Assembly: GCF_011297335.1 (NCBI RefSeq)
Contig: NZ_JAAOTJ010000019.1
Span: 87,628 to 151,627 of the forward strand
DNA length: 64,000 nucleotides
From: Catellatospora methionotrophica
GTDB lineage: Bacteria > Actinomycetota > Actinomycetes > Mycobacteriales > Micromonosporaceae
Reading direction: 5' to 3'
A program made the translations under genes and the position numbers. Of this stretch, positions 35,523 through 44,456 are shown one piece after another. The notes below the pieces were generated by a model, which saw only the letters and a list, made by a program, of their open reading frames with translations, was not told the origin of the DNA and did not search any database. Every line of letters begins with the position of its first letter. Position 1 is the stretch's first letter.

Positions 35523-37547
35523 TCACGCCGCCTCGGCGGCGGACGGGCCGGTGTTGACGCGCGAGCGCACGATCTCGGTCACGTGGGCGACGGCCTCGTC
35601 GAGGCTGACGCCGTTGCGCTGCGAGCCGTCGCGGTAGCGGAAGGACACCGTGCCGTCGGCCAGGTCCTGGTCACCGACGATCGCCATGAACGGGATCTTC
35701 TGCTGCTGCGCGGTACGGATCTTCTTCTGCATGCGCTCGTCGGAGCTGTCGACCTCGGCCCGGATGCCCGCCTTGCGCAGCTTGGCCACGAAGTCGTACA
35801 GGTAGGCCGTGTGGCCCGCCTCGTCGTCGGAGCGGATCGGGATGCCGACCACCTGGATCGGGGCCAGCCACGCCGGGAACGCGCCCGCGTAGTGCTCGGT
35901 GAGCACGCCGATGAACCGCTCGATCGAGCCGAACTTGGCGCAGTGGATCATGACGGGCTGCTGCCGGGTGCCGTCGGCCGCCTGGTACTCCAGCTCGAAG
36001 CCCTTGGGCTGGTTGAAGTCGTACTGGATGGTCGACATCTGCCAGGTGCGGCCGATGGCGTCCTTGGCCTGCACGGAGATCTTCGGGCCGTAGAAGGCCG
36101 CGCCGCCCGGGTCCGGCACCAGGGTCAGCCCGGTCTCCAGGGCGCACTGCTCCAGCACCGCGGTCGCGGTCACCCAGTCCTGCTCCGAGCCGACGAACTT
36201 CTCCGGCTTGCTGTCGTCGCGCGTCGACAGCTCCAGGTAGAAGTCGGTGATGCCGAAGTCGGAGAGCAGGCCGAGCACGAAGTCGAGCAGGTGCTTGATC
36301 TCCGACGCCGCCTGCTCCTTGGTGACGTAGGAGTGCGAGTCGTCCTGGGTGAAGCCGCGCACCCGGGTCAGGCCGTGGATCACGCCCGACTTCTCGAACC
36401 GGTACACCGAGCCGAACTCGAACAACCGGATCGGCAGCTCGCGGTACGAACGCCCGCGCGCCTTGTAGATCAGGTTGTGCATCGGGCAGTTCATGGCCTT
36501 GAGGTAGTAGTCGCTGCCCTCCATGTCCATCGGCGGGAACATGGTGTCCTTGTAGTAGGGCAGGTGGCCCGAGGTGTGGAAGAGGCCTTCCTTGGTGATG
36601 TGCGGCGTGCCGACGTACTGGAAGCCCTCCTCGATGTGGCGGGCGCGGACGTAGTCCTCCATCTCGCGCTTGATCACACCGCCCTTGGGGTGGAAGACCG
36701 CCAGGCCCGAGCCGATCTCGTCGGGGAAGCTGAACAGGTCGAGGTCGCTGCCCAGCTTGCGGTGGTCGCGGCGGGCCGCCTCCTCCAGCAGCTTCAGGTA
36801 GTCCTTGAGCTGGTCGCGGGTCGGCCACGCGGTGCCGTACACCCGCTGGAGCTGGGGGTTCTTCTCCGAGCCGCGCCAGTATGCCGCCGCGGAGCGCATC
36901 AGCTTGAACGCGCCGATCAGGCGGGTCGACGGCAGGTGCGGGCCGCGGCACAGGTCGCCCCAGCAGCGCTCGCCCGTCTTGGCGTCGAGGTTGTCGTAGA
37001 TCGTCAGCTCGCCGCCGCCGACCTCCATGACGTCGTCGCCCGCGTCGCCCTTGATGTCGACCAGTTCGAGCTTGAACGGCTCATCCTTCAGCTCGGCCTT
37101 GGCCTCGTCCAGGGTCTCGAAGCGGCGGCGCTGGAAGCGCTGACCCGACTTGACGATCTCCTGCATCCGCTTCTCGATCTTGTCCAGGTCGTCCGGGTGG
37201 AACGGCTTGGGCACCGAGAAGTCGTAGTAGAAGCCGTTGTCGATCGGCGGGCCGATGCCGAGCTTGGCCTCGGGGAAGATGTCCTGGACCGCCTGGGCGA
37301 GCACGTGCGCCGTGGAGTGGCGCAGCACGTCGAGGCCGTCCTTGCTGTCGATGCTGACCGGCTCGACCGCGGTGTCGACGGCGGGCGACCAGTCCAGGTC
37401 GCGCAGGCGGCCCTCGGGGTCGCGGACCACCACGATCGCCTTGGGGCCGTGCACCGGCAGGCCTGCCTCGGCGATCGCCTCCGCGCCCGTCGTCCCGGCC
37501 CGGACGACGACGGGGTCGGCCTGCGGCGGGCTGATCGAAACGCTCAC
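35523..37547 (-). CDS. thrS: Threonine--tRNA ligase
   Basis: 674-residue class II synthetase that charges tRNA-Thr. Order: N-terminal TGS domain (about 1-75), editing/SAD domain with [12 protein letters not shown], catalytic core with the zinc Cys in [12 protein letters not shown], motif 2 [11 protein letters not shown], and a C-terminal anticodon-binding domain (about 565-660). GTG at 37547 follows GAGGAG by six bases. Only one copy is seen, and both editing and synthetic regions look complete. Confidence 0.97.
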   Translation of the reverse strand: MSVSISPPQADPVVVRAGTTGAEAIAEAGLPVHGPKAIVVVRDPEGRLRDLDWSPAVDTAVEPVSIDSKDGLDVLRHSTAHVLAQAVQDIFPEAKLGIGPPIDNGFYYDFSVPKPFHPDDLDKIEKRMQEIVKSGQRFQRRRFETLDEAKAELKDEPFKLELVDIKGDAGDDVMEVGGGELTIYDNLDAKTGERCWGDLCRGPHLPSTRLIGAFKLMRSAAAYWRGSEKNPQLQRVYGTAWPTRDQLKDYLKLLEEAARRDHRKLGSDLDLFSFPDEIGSGLAVFHPKGGVIKREMEDYVRARHIEEGFQYVGTPHITKEGLFHTSGHLPYYKDTMFPPMDMEGSDYYLKAMNCPMHNLIYKARGRSYRELPIRLFEFGSVYRFEKSGVIHGLTRVRGFTQDDSHSYVTKEQAASEIKHLLDFVLGLLSDFGITDFYLELSTRDDSKPEKFVGSEQDWVTATAVLEQCALETGLTLVPDPGGAAFYGPKISVQAKDAIGRTWQMSTIQYDFNQPKGFELEYQAADGTRQQPVMIHCAKFGSIERFIGVLTEHYAGAFPAWLAPIQVVGIPIRSDDEAGHTAYLYDFVAKLRKAGIRAEVDSSDERMQKKIRTAQQQKIPFMAIVGDQDLADGTVSFRYRDGSQRNGVSLDEAVAHVTEIVRSRVNTGPSAAEAA

Positions 37548-37682
37548 GGTGATCTCCTCAAGGCTCCTGCAGCGGTTTGTCCGGCTCCGGCCATGCTATC
37601 GGGCGTGCCGATCATGCCGGTTACCGGTTCCGTCCGCCTGCGGTTCATCCGCAAGCTCCTTTCACGGAGGCTTCGACGGCGT

Positions 37683-37688
37683 TAGATT
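37683..37688 (+). promoter_or_regulatory. -10 box for leaderless CFA synthase gene
   Basis: TAGATT followed by exactly six bases and ATG at 37695; TTCACG (37661-37666) sits 16 bases upstream as a possible -35. Confidence 0.6.
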
Positions 37689-37694
37689 GACGCC

Positions 37695-38840
37695 ATGGCG
37701 AGCGTTGACCTGGCTAGAACCCTCGATCGTCGGTATCAGACCTACTTCGCGCAACGCGCGGCGGTGCCGTTCGCGGTCCGCAACGGCGACGGCGCGCCGC
37801 CCCGCGTCCTGGGCGTCGGCGACCCGGCCTTCACCATCGTGATCAGCGACCCGCGCGGCGCGAAGGCCCTGGCCGGGCTCGACCAGTTCCAGATCGGCGT
37901 GTCCTATCTGCGGGGCTGGCTCGACATCGAGGGCGACCTGATGGCCGCGCTGAAGGTGCGCGGCATGTTCCACGACCGGCATCCGATCGCGTGGCTGGCC
38001 CGGTTCGCCCCGGCGCTGCGGATGGGCGGGGCCGAGCACGACCGCCGGGCGATCTCGTCGCACTACGACAACGAGTCCGAGTTCTTCCTGACCTTCATGG
38101 ACTCCCGGCACCGCTGCTACACCCAGGGCGTGTTCGCCCGCGACGACGAGCCGCTGGAAGACGCGATGACCCGCAAGATGGAGCTGGCGCTCGACGCGCT
38201 CAAGGTCTCCCCCGGCGACCACATCCTGGAGGTCGGCGGCGGCTGGGGCGCGTTCGCCGAGTTCGCCGCGCGGCGCGGGGTGCACGTGACCACGCTGACG
38301 CTGGCGGAGGAGTCCGAGCGCTACCTGTCCGACCTGTTCGCCCGCGAGCAGCTGCCCGCCACCGTGGTGCGTCGCCACCTGCTGCGTTACGAGGCGCCGC
38401 GCCGATACGACGCGATCGTCAACATGGGCGTCACCGAGCACCTGCCCAACTACGCCGCCACCCTGCGCAAGTACGCCGAACTGGTCAAACCGGGCGGCCA
38501 TGTCTACCTGGACGCGCTGGCGATGCGGGCCAAGCACCGCGTGTCGACGTTCATGAGCCGCTACATCTATCCGGGCAAGTCCTCGCCGCTGGTGCTGCAC
38601 GCCTACCTGCGCCAGGTCGCGCGCTCGCCGTTCGAGCTGATCAGCGTCGACGACGACCGGCACAACTACCACCTGACCTGCGCGGAGTGGGCGCGGCGGC
38701 TCGACGCGGCCCGCGAGGACGTGGTCCGGCGCTGGGGCGACCCGCTCTACCGCCGGTTCCGGCTGTTCCTGTGGGGTTCGGCGGCCAGCTTCGACACCGG
38801 CCTGGTGCAGGCGTACCGCTGGGTGCTGCGGCGACCCTGA
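37695..38840 (+). CDS. Cyclopropane-fatty-acyl-phospholipid synthase family methyltransferase
   Basis: 381 residues. The SAM-binding motif is LEVGGGWGAFAEFAARRG; preceding SHYDNESEFFLTFMDS and following GVTEHLPNY, YPGKSSPLVLH and HNYHLT segments are typical of CFA synthases, which methylenate unsaturated acyl chains in the membrane or perform related methylations. The family Cys lies in HRCYTQGVF, slightly different from the common YSCAYF form. The gene has no ribosome site and appears leaderless. It is followed by the GGDEF-EAL gene 45 bp downstream, which has its own promoter box. Confidence 0.85.
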   Translation: MASVDLARTLDRRYQTYFAQRAAVPFAVRNGDGAPPRVLGVGDPAFTIVISDPRGAKALAGLDQFQIGVSYLRGWLDIEGDLMAALKVRGMFHDRHPIAWLARFAPALRMGGAEHDRRAISSHYDNESEFFLTFMDSRHRCYTQGVFARDDEPLEDAMTRKMELALDALKVSPGDHILEVGGGWGAFAEFAARRGVHVTTLTLAEESERYLSDLFAREQLPATVVRRHLLRYEAPRRYDAIVNMGVTEHLPNYAATLRKYAELVKPGGHVYLDALAMRAKHRVSTFMSRYIYPGKSSPLVLHAYLRQVARSPFELISVDDDRHNYHLTCAEWARRLDAAREDVVRRWGDPLYRRFRLFLWGSAASFDTGLVQAYRWVLRRP

Positions 38841-38873
38841 CCGGTTCGGCCCGGTCAGGCCCGCTCTGCGCGG

Positions 38874-38879
38874 TACCGT
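38874..38879 (+). promoter_or_regulatory. -10 box for leaderless GGDEF-EAL gene
   Basis: TACCGT followed by six bases and GTG at 38886. GGAG abuts the GTG and is too close to act as a ribosome site. Confidence 0.45.
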
Positions 38880-38885
38880 CTGGAG

Positions 38886-41858
38886 GTGTCACCAGACCTC
38901 ACGCTCGGGGTCCTGTCGCCGTTCCTCGGGGGCTGGTACTACGGCGGCGTGCTGGCGGGGATCGCGCGCGCCGCGGCGGAGGCGGGCGCGGGGACCATCG
39001 CGATCCAGACCCTCGACGCGGGCACCGAGCACATCGAGGTCACCGAGCCGCCCGAGCTGACGTACCCGGTCGCGTGGCAGCACGTGTCCGGGTTCGTGGT
39101 GGTGCTGCAGGCGGTGACCCACCGGTACCTGCACCTGTTCGCCGAGACCGGGCGGCCGTTCGTGTCCGTCAGCCACGAACTGCACGACCTGGACTACCCG
39201 GTGGTCATGCCGGACAACCGGACCGGCGTCACCGAGGCCGTGGACCACCTGGTCGCGCACGGGCACCGCCGGATCGCCTTCGCCGGGCGGCTGGAGACCG
39301 ACGACATCAGGCAGCGGTACGAGGCGTACCGCGACGCGCTCGCCGTGCACGGCATCGAGCCCGACCCGGGGCTGCTGTTCGCCGCACCGACCAACCAGGT
39401 CGACGGCGGCGAGCACGCCGCGGCGCGCATGCTCGCCGCCGGAATGCCCTCGACCGCGGTCATCGCCGGGACGGACGACAACGCCACCGGCATCATGCAC
39501 ACGCTGGCCGCCGCCGGATTGCGGCTGCCCGCGGACCAGGCCGTGATCGGCTTCGACGACCTGCGCTCCAGCGCGTACCTGATCCCCCGGCTGACCACGG
39601 TGCGCCAGCCCACCGAGATGGTCGGCCGGGCTGCCGTGACGGCGCTGCTCGACCTCATCGGCGGCGCCGCCGCACCGCCACCGCCGCGCATCCTCGTGCC
39701 CACCTCGCTCATCGTGCGCGAGTCCTGCGGGTGCAGCGGCGACGTGGCCTTGCACGCCGACACCGACCCGCCCGCGCCGCACCGCCATCTGGCCGACCTC
39801 ATCGCCACCACCGTCTCGCCGGTGCACGGCGCGCTGTCGGCGGCCGACGCCGCCGACCTCGTGCACGCCGCTCAGACGGTGGCCCGCGCCGTGCAGGACG
39901 ATGCCGCCGACGGGGCGCGGCCCGGCTGCCGGGAGGTCCGGCTGGCCCTGGAACTGCTGCTGCGGCTGTCCGGCGGGCGGCCCGAGGCGCTGTACGAGAT
40001 CGCGCAGTTGATCCGCGACTACGGCCAGCCGGCCAACGGGGTGCTGCTGATCCTCATGGAGATGCGCGGCCGGACCCTGTTCCGGGACAGCTCCCTGCTG
40101 CGCGAGACGCTGAGCGCGCAGTACGAGGTCGGCATGGAACTGCTGCGCGGGCACCGGGAACCGGCCCGGCTGGAGTGGATGCGCCGCACCTGGGTCCGGG
40201 GCGGCTGCGTGGGGCTCTGGGCCGGCGGCCTGCCCCCGTCGCTGGCCGACGCCACCCTGGAGATCAGCGGCCGGTTCCTGCCCGGCGAGGCGCCGGAGGC
40301 AGAGCCGTCCGTACCGGTCAGCGCGTTCCCGCCGCCGTGGATCCGGGAGCTGGCCGACCCGGCCGCCGACCTCATCGTCTTCGTCGTGCCGGTCAAGGGC
40401 GGGGCCAGCGACTGGGGTTTCCTCGCCGTGGTGGACACGGTCTCCACCGGCGGCTCGACCGGCCGGGAGCCGTTCAACCAGTGGGCCGCCCTGCTGGCGG
40501 TGGCGCTGGACCGGCAGGCGCTGCTCAAGGAGTCGCTGCGGCAGAAGGAGCAGCTGCGCATCGCGGCCCTGTACGACGAGCTCACCGGCCTGCCCAACCG
40601 GTCGCTGTTCCTCGACCGGCTGCGCCAGGCGATCCGGCAGTCGCGGCGGCGCGGCGGGCGGCCGTTCGGGGTGCTGTTCCTCGACCTCGACGGGTTCAAG
40701 GTGGTCAACGACAGCCTCGGCCACTCCGCCGGGGACCGGCTGCTCAAGCAGGTCGCCAAGCGCATCAAGTCGACGCTGCGCGAGTCCGACACCGTCGCCC
40801 GCTTCGGCGGTGACGAGTTCCTGGTGCTGCTCGACGACATCACCGCCCCGCACACCCCCGCCCAGGTCGCCGAGCGCCTGCACGGGGTGCTCGCGCAGCC
40901 GTTCCAGCTGCACGGACAGGACGTGGTGGTCACCGCCAGCATCGGCATCACGATGAGCAGCCGGCGCTACAGCAACGCCGAGGACCTGCTCCGCGACGCC
41001 GACATCGCGATGTACTCGGCCAAGTCCCGGCACAAGGGCCGCCACGCCGTGTTCGACGTGGCGATGCACGCCAAAGCGGTGACCCGGCTGCAGATCGAGA
41101 CCGAACTGCGCCAGGCGCTCGACAGCGGCGAGTTCGAGGTGCACTACCAGCCGATCGTGGCGCTGCGCTCCGGGCGCACCAAGGGCTTCGAGGCCCTGAT
41201 CCGCTGGCGGCACCCGCTGCGCGGGCTGCTGTCACCGGGCGCGTTCCTGCCGGTCGCCGAGGAGACCGGCCTGATCATCCCGATCGGCAGCTGGGTCGTC
41301 GACGAGTGCTGCCGCCAACTCGCCGCCTGGTACGCCGCCGGAGTCGCCACGCCCGGCCTGTCCGTCGCGGTCAACGTGTCCAACCGGCAGTTCTGGAGCG
41401 GCAACGTCATCGACGACATCACCGGCGCGCTCGACCGGCACCGTCCCCCGGCCGGCAGCCTCGCCGTGGAGATCACCGAGGGCGTGGTGATGGAGAACGT
41501 CGCCCCCGCCCGCGACATCCTGCACACCCTGCACGACCTCGGCTGCCAGCTGCACATCGACGACTTCGGCACCGGATACTCCTCATTGGAGGCGCTGCAC
41601 CGGCTGCCGATCGACGCACTGAAGATCGACCGGTCGTTCGTCTGGCAGATCGACACCGACCGGCGCAGCGGCGAGCTGGTGCGGACCATCGTCCTGATGG
41701 GACGCAACCTGTCGCTGGACCTGATCGCCGAGGGCATCGAGACCCCCCGGCAGCGCGACTTCCTGATCCGCATGGGCTGCGGGTACGGCCAGGGCTTCCT
41801 GTTCTCCCGGCCGGTGCCCGCCGACGTGGCCTGCACGCTGCTCGGCGAGCCCGCCTAG
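38886..41858 (+). CDS. LacI-like sensor fused to GGDEF and EAL domains (cyclic di-GMP enzyme)
   Basis: 990 residues, no membrane segment and no N-terminal helix-turn-helix. Residues about 5-290 resemble a LacI/GalR periplasmic-binding-like domain (GHRRIAFAGRLETDD, VIGFDDLRSSAYLIPRLTTV). A middle region of about 270 residues is followed by a diguanylate cyclase domain with GGDEF near residue 640 and an RxxD inhibitory site five residues before it (RESDTVARF), then an EAL phosphodiesterase domain (EALIRW near 768, NVSNRQF, DDFGTGYSS, LKIDRSF, AEGIET). Both catalytic sites look intact, so it could make and break cyclic di-GMP under control of a soluble ligand. Ligand unknown. Confidence 0.88.
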   Translation: MSPDLTLGVLSPFLGGWYYGGVLAGIARAAAEAGAGTIAIQTLDAGTEHIEVTEPPELTYPVAWQHVSGFVVVLQAVTHRYLHLFAETGRPFVSVSHELHDLDYPVVMPDNRTGVTEAVDHLVAHGHRRIAFAGRLETDDIRQRYEAYRDALAVHGIEPDPGLLFAAPTNQVDGGEHAAARMLAAGMPSTAVIAGTDDNATGIMHTLAAAGLRLPADQAVIGFDDLRSSAYLIPRLTTVRQPTEMVGRAAVTALLDLIGGAAAPPPPRILVPTSLIVRESCGCSGDVALHADTDPPAPHRHLADLIATTVSPVHGALSAADAADLVHAAQTVARAVQDDAADGARPGCREVRLALELLLRLSGGRPEALYEIAQLIRDYGQPANGVLLILMEMRGRTLFRDSSLLRETLSAQYEVGMELLRGHREPARLEWMRRTWVRGGCVGLWAGGLPPSLADATLEISGRFLPGEAPEAEPSVPVSAFPPPWIRELADPAADLIVFVVPVKGGASDWGFLAVVDTVSTGGSTGREPFNQWAALLAVALDRQALLKESLRQKEQLRIAALYDELTGLPNRSLFLDRLRQAIRQSRRRGGRPFGVLFLDLDGFKVVNDSLGHSAGDRLLKQVAKRIKSTLRESDTVARFGGDEFLVLLDDITAPHTPAQVAERLHGVLAQPFQLHGQDVVVTASIGITMSSRRYSNAEDLLRDADIAMYSAKSRHKGRHAVFDVAMHAKAVTRLQIETELRQALDSGEFEVHYQPIVALRSGRTKGFEALIRWRHPLRGLLSPGAFLPVAEETGLIIPIGSWVVDECCRQLAAWYAAGVATPGLSVAVNVSNRQFWSGNVIDDITGALDRHRPPAGSLAVEITEGVVMENVAPARDILHTLHDLGCQLHIDDFGTGYSSLEALHRLPIDALKIDRSFVWQIDTDRRSGELVRTIVLMGRNLSLDLIAEGIETPRQRDFLIRMGCGYGQGFLFSRPVPADVACTLLGEPA

Positions 41859-41861
41859 ACT
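41856..41861 (+). promoter_or_regulatory. -10 box made from the GGDEF-EAL stop codon
   Basis: TAGACT: the first three bases are the TAG stop of the upstream gene. Seven bases later comes ATG at 41869, with no ribosome site between. Confidence 0.55.
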
Positions 41862-41868
41862 TCCGATC

Positions 41869-42363
41869 ATGTGGCTGTTCCTGACCCTGTTCTCGGTCGC
41901 CGCGCTGAGCCTCGCCCTGTGGTGGCGCTGGCGGCAGTCGTCGCGCCCCGCCTCCGGTCCTGGCGGCACGCGCCCGGCGGGCAAGCGCCCCACCGGCAAG
42001 CGCCCGCCCGGCCGGCCCACCGCCCAGAAGAAGACCCCCGCGCCCGCGGGCGGGCCGCAGCCCGGCGAGATCTGGTGGGCCGACGTGCCGTTCGAGGACG
42101 GGCCGGGTTCGAAGGTGCGCCCGTGCGTGGTGCTGCGCGCCAAGGGCGGGGCGTACGAGATCCTGAAGATCACCAGTCAGGACCAGAGCCACCGCAGCGA
42201 CCACATCGAGATCGCCACGAAGTCCTGGGACGCCGACGCTGACCACAACAGCTACCTGGACCTCAGCGACCCGATCACGATCACCCCGGCCGCCTTCTCC
42301 AACCGCGCCGGCGCCCTGGACACCCCCACCTGGCGCAAGGTCAAAGCCCTCCACAACGCCTGA
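41869..42363 (+). CDS. Membrane-anchored PemK/MazF-like protein
   Basis: 164 residues. One N-terminal helix (MWLFLTLFSVAALSLALWW) is followed by a basic Pro/Lys/Arg-rich linker of about 45 residues and a MazF-like domain (about 66-164) beginning PGEIWWADVPFEDGPGSKVR and continuing RPCVVLRAKGG. MazF proteins are mRNA-cleaving toxins, but no antitoxin gene lies next to this one, and a membrane-tethered nuclease domain is unusual; it may be a housekeeping relative. It overlaps no gene and starts 11 bp after the GGDEF-EAL stop, with its own promoter box. A hairpin at 42407-42473 follows. Confidence 0.8.
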   Translation: MWLFLTLFSVAALSLALWWRWRQSSRPASGPGGTRPAGKRPTGKRPPGRPTAQKKTPAPAGGPQPGEIWWADVPFEDGPGSKVRPCVVLRAKGGAYEILKITSQDQSHRSDHIEIATKSWDADADHNSYLDLSDPITITPAAFSNRAGALDTPTWRKVKALHNA

Positions 42364-42406
42364 CCGCCCTGGGCGCTCGCGGGTGACGCGCCGCGACCCC
42401 GATTTA

Positions 42407-42473
42407 CATAGACGCTGGCCTATTACGTCGAGTTTGATCTGCTTTTTTTCGATGTAATAGGCCAGCGTCTATG
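42407..42473. repeat. Long intergenic hairpin, family C copy 2
   Basis: 25-bp stem with one G-T pair, 42407-42431 with 42449-42473; outer arm CATAGACGCTGGCCTAT. The 17-base loop includes a T run. Lies between the convergent MazF-like and deaminase genes, as copy 1 does between its neighbours. Confidence 0.85.
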
Positions 42474-42521
42474 CCGGGAAGGGGCCGGGCGGGAAGGGGC
42501 GGGCGAGATGCGCCGGGCGGG

Positions 42522-43544
42522 TCAGGAGGCGGTGTAGGTGTCGATCTCGGTGAGGAGGGTCGACTTGACCTGGGCCGGGGCGAAGGAGTGGTGCACGGCC
42601 TGGCGGGCCAGGTCGGCGACGCCGGTGGTGTCCAGGTCGAGAAGGCGGGCGGCTACCTCGTACTCGTTGTTGAGGGTGGTGCCGAACATGGGCGGGTCGT
42701 CGGAGTTGATGCTCACCGGGACGCCCGCGGCCACGATCGCGGCGAGCGGGTGCTCGGCCAGGTCGGCGACCGCGCGGGTACGCAGGTTCGAGGTGGGGCA
42801 CACCTCCAGCGGGATCGCGTGCTCGGCGAGGTGGGCCAGCAGTTCCGGGTCCTGCGCGGCGAAGATGCCGTGGCCGATGCGTTCCGCGCCGAGGTCGCGG
42901 AGCGCGTCCCAGACGGTCTGCGCGCCGGTGGTCTCCCCCGCGTGCGGGACGCTGTGCAGGCCGGCCGCGCGGGCGGCGTCGAAGTACGGCTTGAACTGGG
43001 GCCGGGGCACGCCGATCTCGGGTCCGCCGAGGCCGAAGCTGATCAGCCCGTCGGGGCGCTGGTCCAGGGCGATGCGCAGGGTCTGCTCGGCGGCGGGCAG
43101 CCCGGCCTCGCCGGGGATGTCGAAGCACCACCGCAGGACCAGGCCGAGTTCCTTCTCCGCCGCGATACGCGCGTCCTCGATGGCCTCGCAGAAGGCCTCG
43201 GCCGGGATGCCCCGGTTGACGCTGGAGTACGGCGTGACGGTCAGCTCGGCGTAGCGCACCTGCTGGGCGGCGAGGTCACGGGCGACGCCGTAGGTCAGGG
43301 TGCGTACGTCCTCGGCGTCGCGGATGAGGTCGACGACGCTGAGGTAGACCTCGACGAAGTGCGCGAAGTCGGTGAAGGTGAAGTATTCGGCGAGCAGCGC
43401 GGGGTCGGCCGGGACCGGGCTGCGGCCCTCGTGCCGGGCGGCCAGCTCGGCCACGATGCGAGGGGAGGCCGAACCGACGTGGTGCACGTGCAGTTCGGCC
43501 TTCGGCAGTCCCGCCACGAAGCTCGCAAGATCGTCCTTAGCCAT
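42522..43544 (-). CDS. Adenosine deaminase family protein, possibly 6-aminodeoxyfutalosine deaminase
   Basis: 340 residues, TIM-barrel metal hydrolase. Zinc ligands are in ELHVHHVGS (first His pair), SVPHAGET and the Asp pair of INSDDPPMF; the proton-transfer Glu is in HAGET, and IGHGIFAAQDPELL is conserved. The HVHHVGSASPRIV form differs from classical adenosine deaminases (HxHLxG) and matches a subgroup that, from memory, includes Streptomyces SCO5662, shown to act on 6-aminodeoxyfutalosine in menaquinone synthesis. No other futalosine gene is in this window, so adenosine cannot be ruled out. ATG at 43544 is leaderless. Confidence 0.8.
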   Translation of the reverse strand: MAKDDLASFVAGLPKAELHVHHVGSASPRIVAELAARHEGRSPVPADPALLAEYFTFTDFAHFVEVYLSVVDLIRDAEDVRTLTYGVARDLAAQQVRYAELTVTPYSSVNRGIPAEAFCEAIEDARIAAEKELGLVLRWCFDIPGEAGLPAAEQTLRIALDQRPDGLISFGLGGPEIGVPRPQFKPYFDAARAAGLHSVPHAGETTGAQTVWDALRDLGAERIGHGIFAAQDPELLAHLAEHAIPLEVCPTSNLRTRAVADLAEHPLAAIVAAGVPVSINSDDPPMFGTTLNNEYEVAARLLDLDTTGVADLARQAVHHSFAPAQVKSTLLTEIDTYTAS

Positions 43545-43550
43545 GCGGGC

Positions 43551-43556
43551 ACTTTA
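43551..43556 (-). promoter_or_regulatory. -10 box for leaderless deaminase gene
   Basis: TAAAGT on the minus strand, six bases before ATG at 43544. Confidence 0.6.
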
Positions 43557-43570
43557 CCTTCCGGCCCCGG

Positions 43571-44371
43571 TCACGAGGCCGCTGCGGTGCGGTGGCCCAC
43601 GGCGAACACGCGGCGGAACGGGAAGTCGACCACGTCCCCGTCGGCGGGGTAGGCCTGGCGCAGTACGGGTTCCAGGTCCGCGCAGTACGCCTCCCACGCG
43701 CCGGTCTCCCCGGCCAGCGCGGCGCGGACCGGCCGCAGCGCGGTGGCGGTGATCCAGGTGAGCACCGGGTGCGGGCCGTCGGTGACGGGCAGCTGGTGCA
43801 CGTACGTGGTCTCCCAGGTGTCGGCGGCGCAGCCGGCTTCGCGCAGCAGGCGGGCGTACTGCTGCGGTCCGGGCACCGATCGCGGCTGCGCGCCGATCCC
43901 GCCGAGCAGCGGGGCCCAGCGTGATGTGAGACACAGTTCGAGCAGCGCCCGGTGGGCCGGATTGTCGTGGTTGCCGGGGACCTGCAGCGCCAGCCACCCG
44001 CCCGGCCGCAGCGCCCGCGCCCACCTGCCGACGAGTTCCTCCTGACCGGGCACCCACTGCAGGACCGCGTTGGTGACGATCACGTCGACCTCCGGCCCCG
44101 GCAGGTAGTCGGCCACGTCGCCGACCCGATAGGACACCGGGCCGGTGCCGCCCTGGTCGGCCAGCGCCTTGTCGATCATCTCGGGCGACGAGTCGATGCC
44201 GCTGATCCGCGCCCCCGGCCAGCGCGCGGCCAGGGTGGCGGTGAGGTTGCCGGGTCCGCAGCCGAGGTCGACGACCTGGCGGGGCCGCTCGGCCCCGACG
44301 CGGGCCACCAGGTCGTGGAACGGTCGGCCGCGGTCGTCGGCGAAGCGCAGGTAGGTCTCGGGGTTCCACAT
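43571..44371 (-). CDS. tam: Trans-aconitate 2-methyltransferase
   Basis: 266 residues, cytoplasmic SAM-dependent methyltransferase. It opens with the Tam-typical MWNPETYLRFADDRGRPF, the SAM site is VVDLGCGPGNLTATLA, and DVIVTNAVLQWVPGQEEL and PFRRVFAVG near the end agree with the family. Tam methylates trans-aconitate, an inhibitory by-product of the citric acid cycle. ATG at 44371 follows GGAGG by seven bases. A palindrome at 44391-44415 lies just upstream and may be an operator. Confidence 0.9.
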   Translation of the reverse strand: MWNPETYLRFADDRGRPFHDLVARVGAERPRQVVDLGCGPGNLTATLAARWPGARISGIDSSPEMIDKALADQGGTGPVSYRVGDVADYLPGPEVDVIVTNAVLQWVPGQEELVGRWARALRPGGWLALQVPGNHDNPAHRALLELCLTSRWAPLLGGIGAQPRSVPGPQQYARLLREAGCAADTWETTYVHQLPVTDGPHPVLTWITATALRPVRAALAGETGAWEAYCADLEPVLRQAYPADGDVVDFPFRRVFAVGHRTAAAS

Positions 44372-44390
44372 CGCAGGGCCTCCAGCTCAC

Positions 44391-44415
44391 CAAACCGTAC
44401 GTACGTCTTGGTTTG
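44391..44415. promoter_or_regulatory. Inverted repeat upstream of tam
   Basis: CAAACC (44391-44396) and GGTTTG (44410-44415) flank a GTACGTACGTCTT centre; the alternating GTAC block is itself self-complementary. It lies 20-44 bp before the tam start and could be an operator or overlap its promoter. Confidence 0.4.
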
Positions 44416-44456
44416 AAGATAGCCTGGTGCCAGCGCGTCCGCAACCGGGAACAGCA

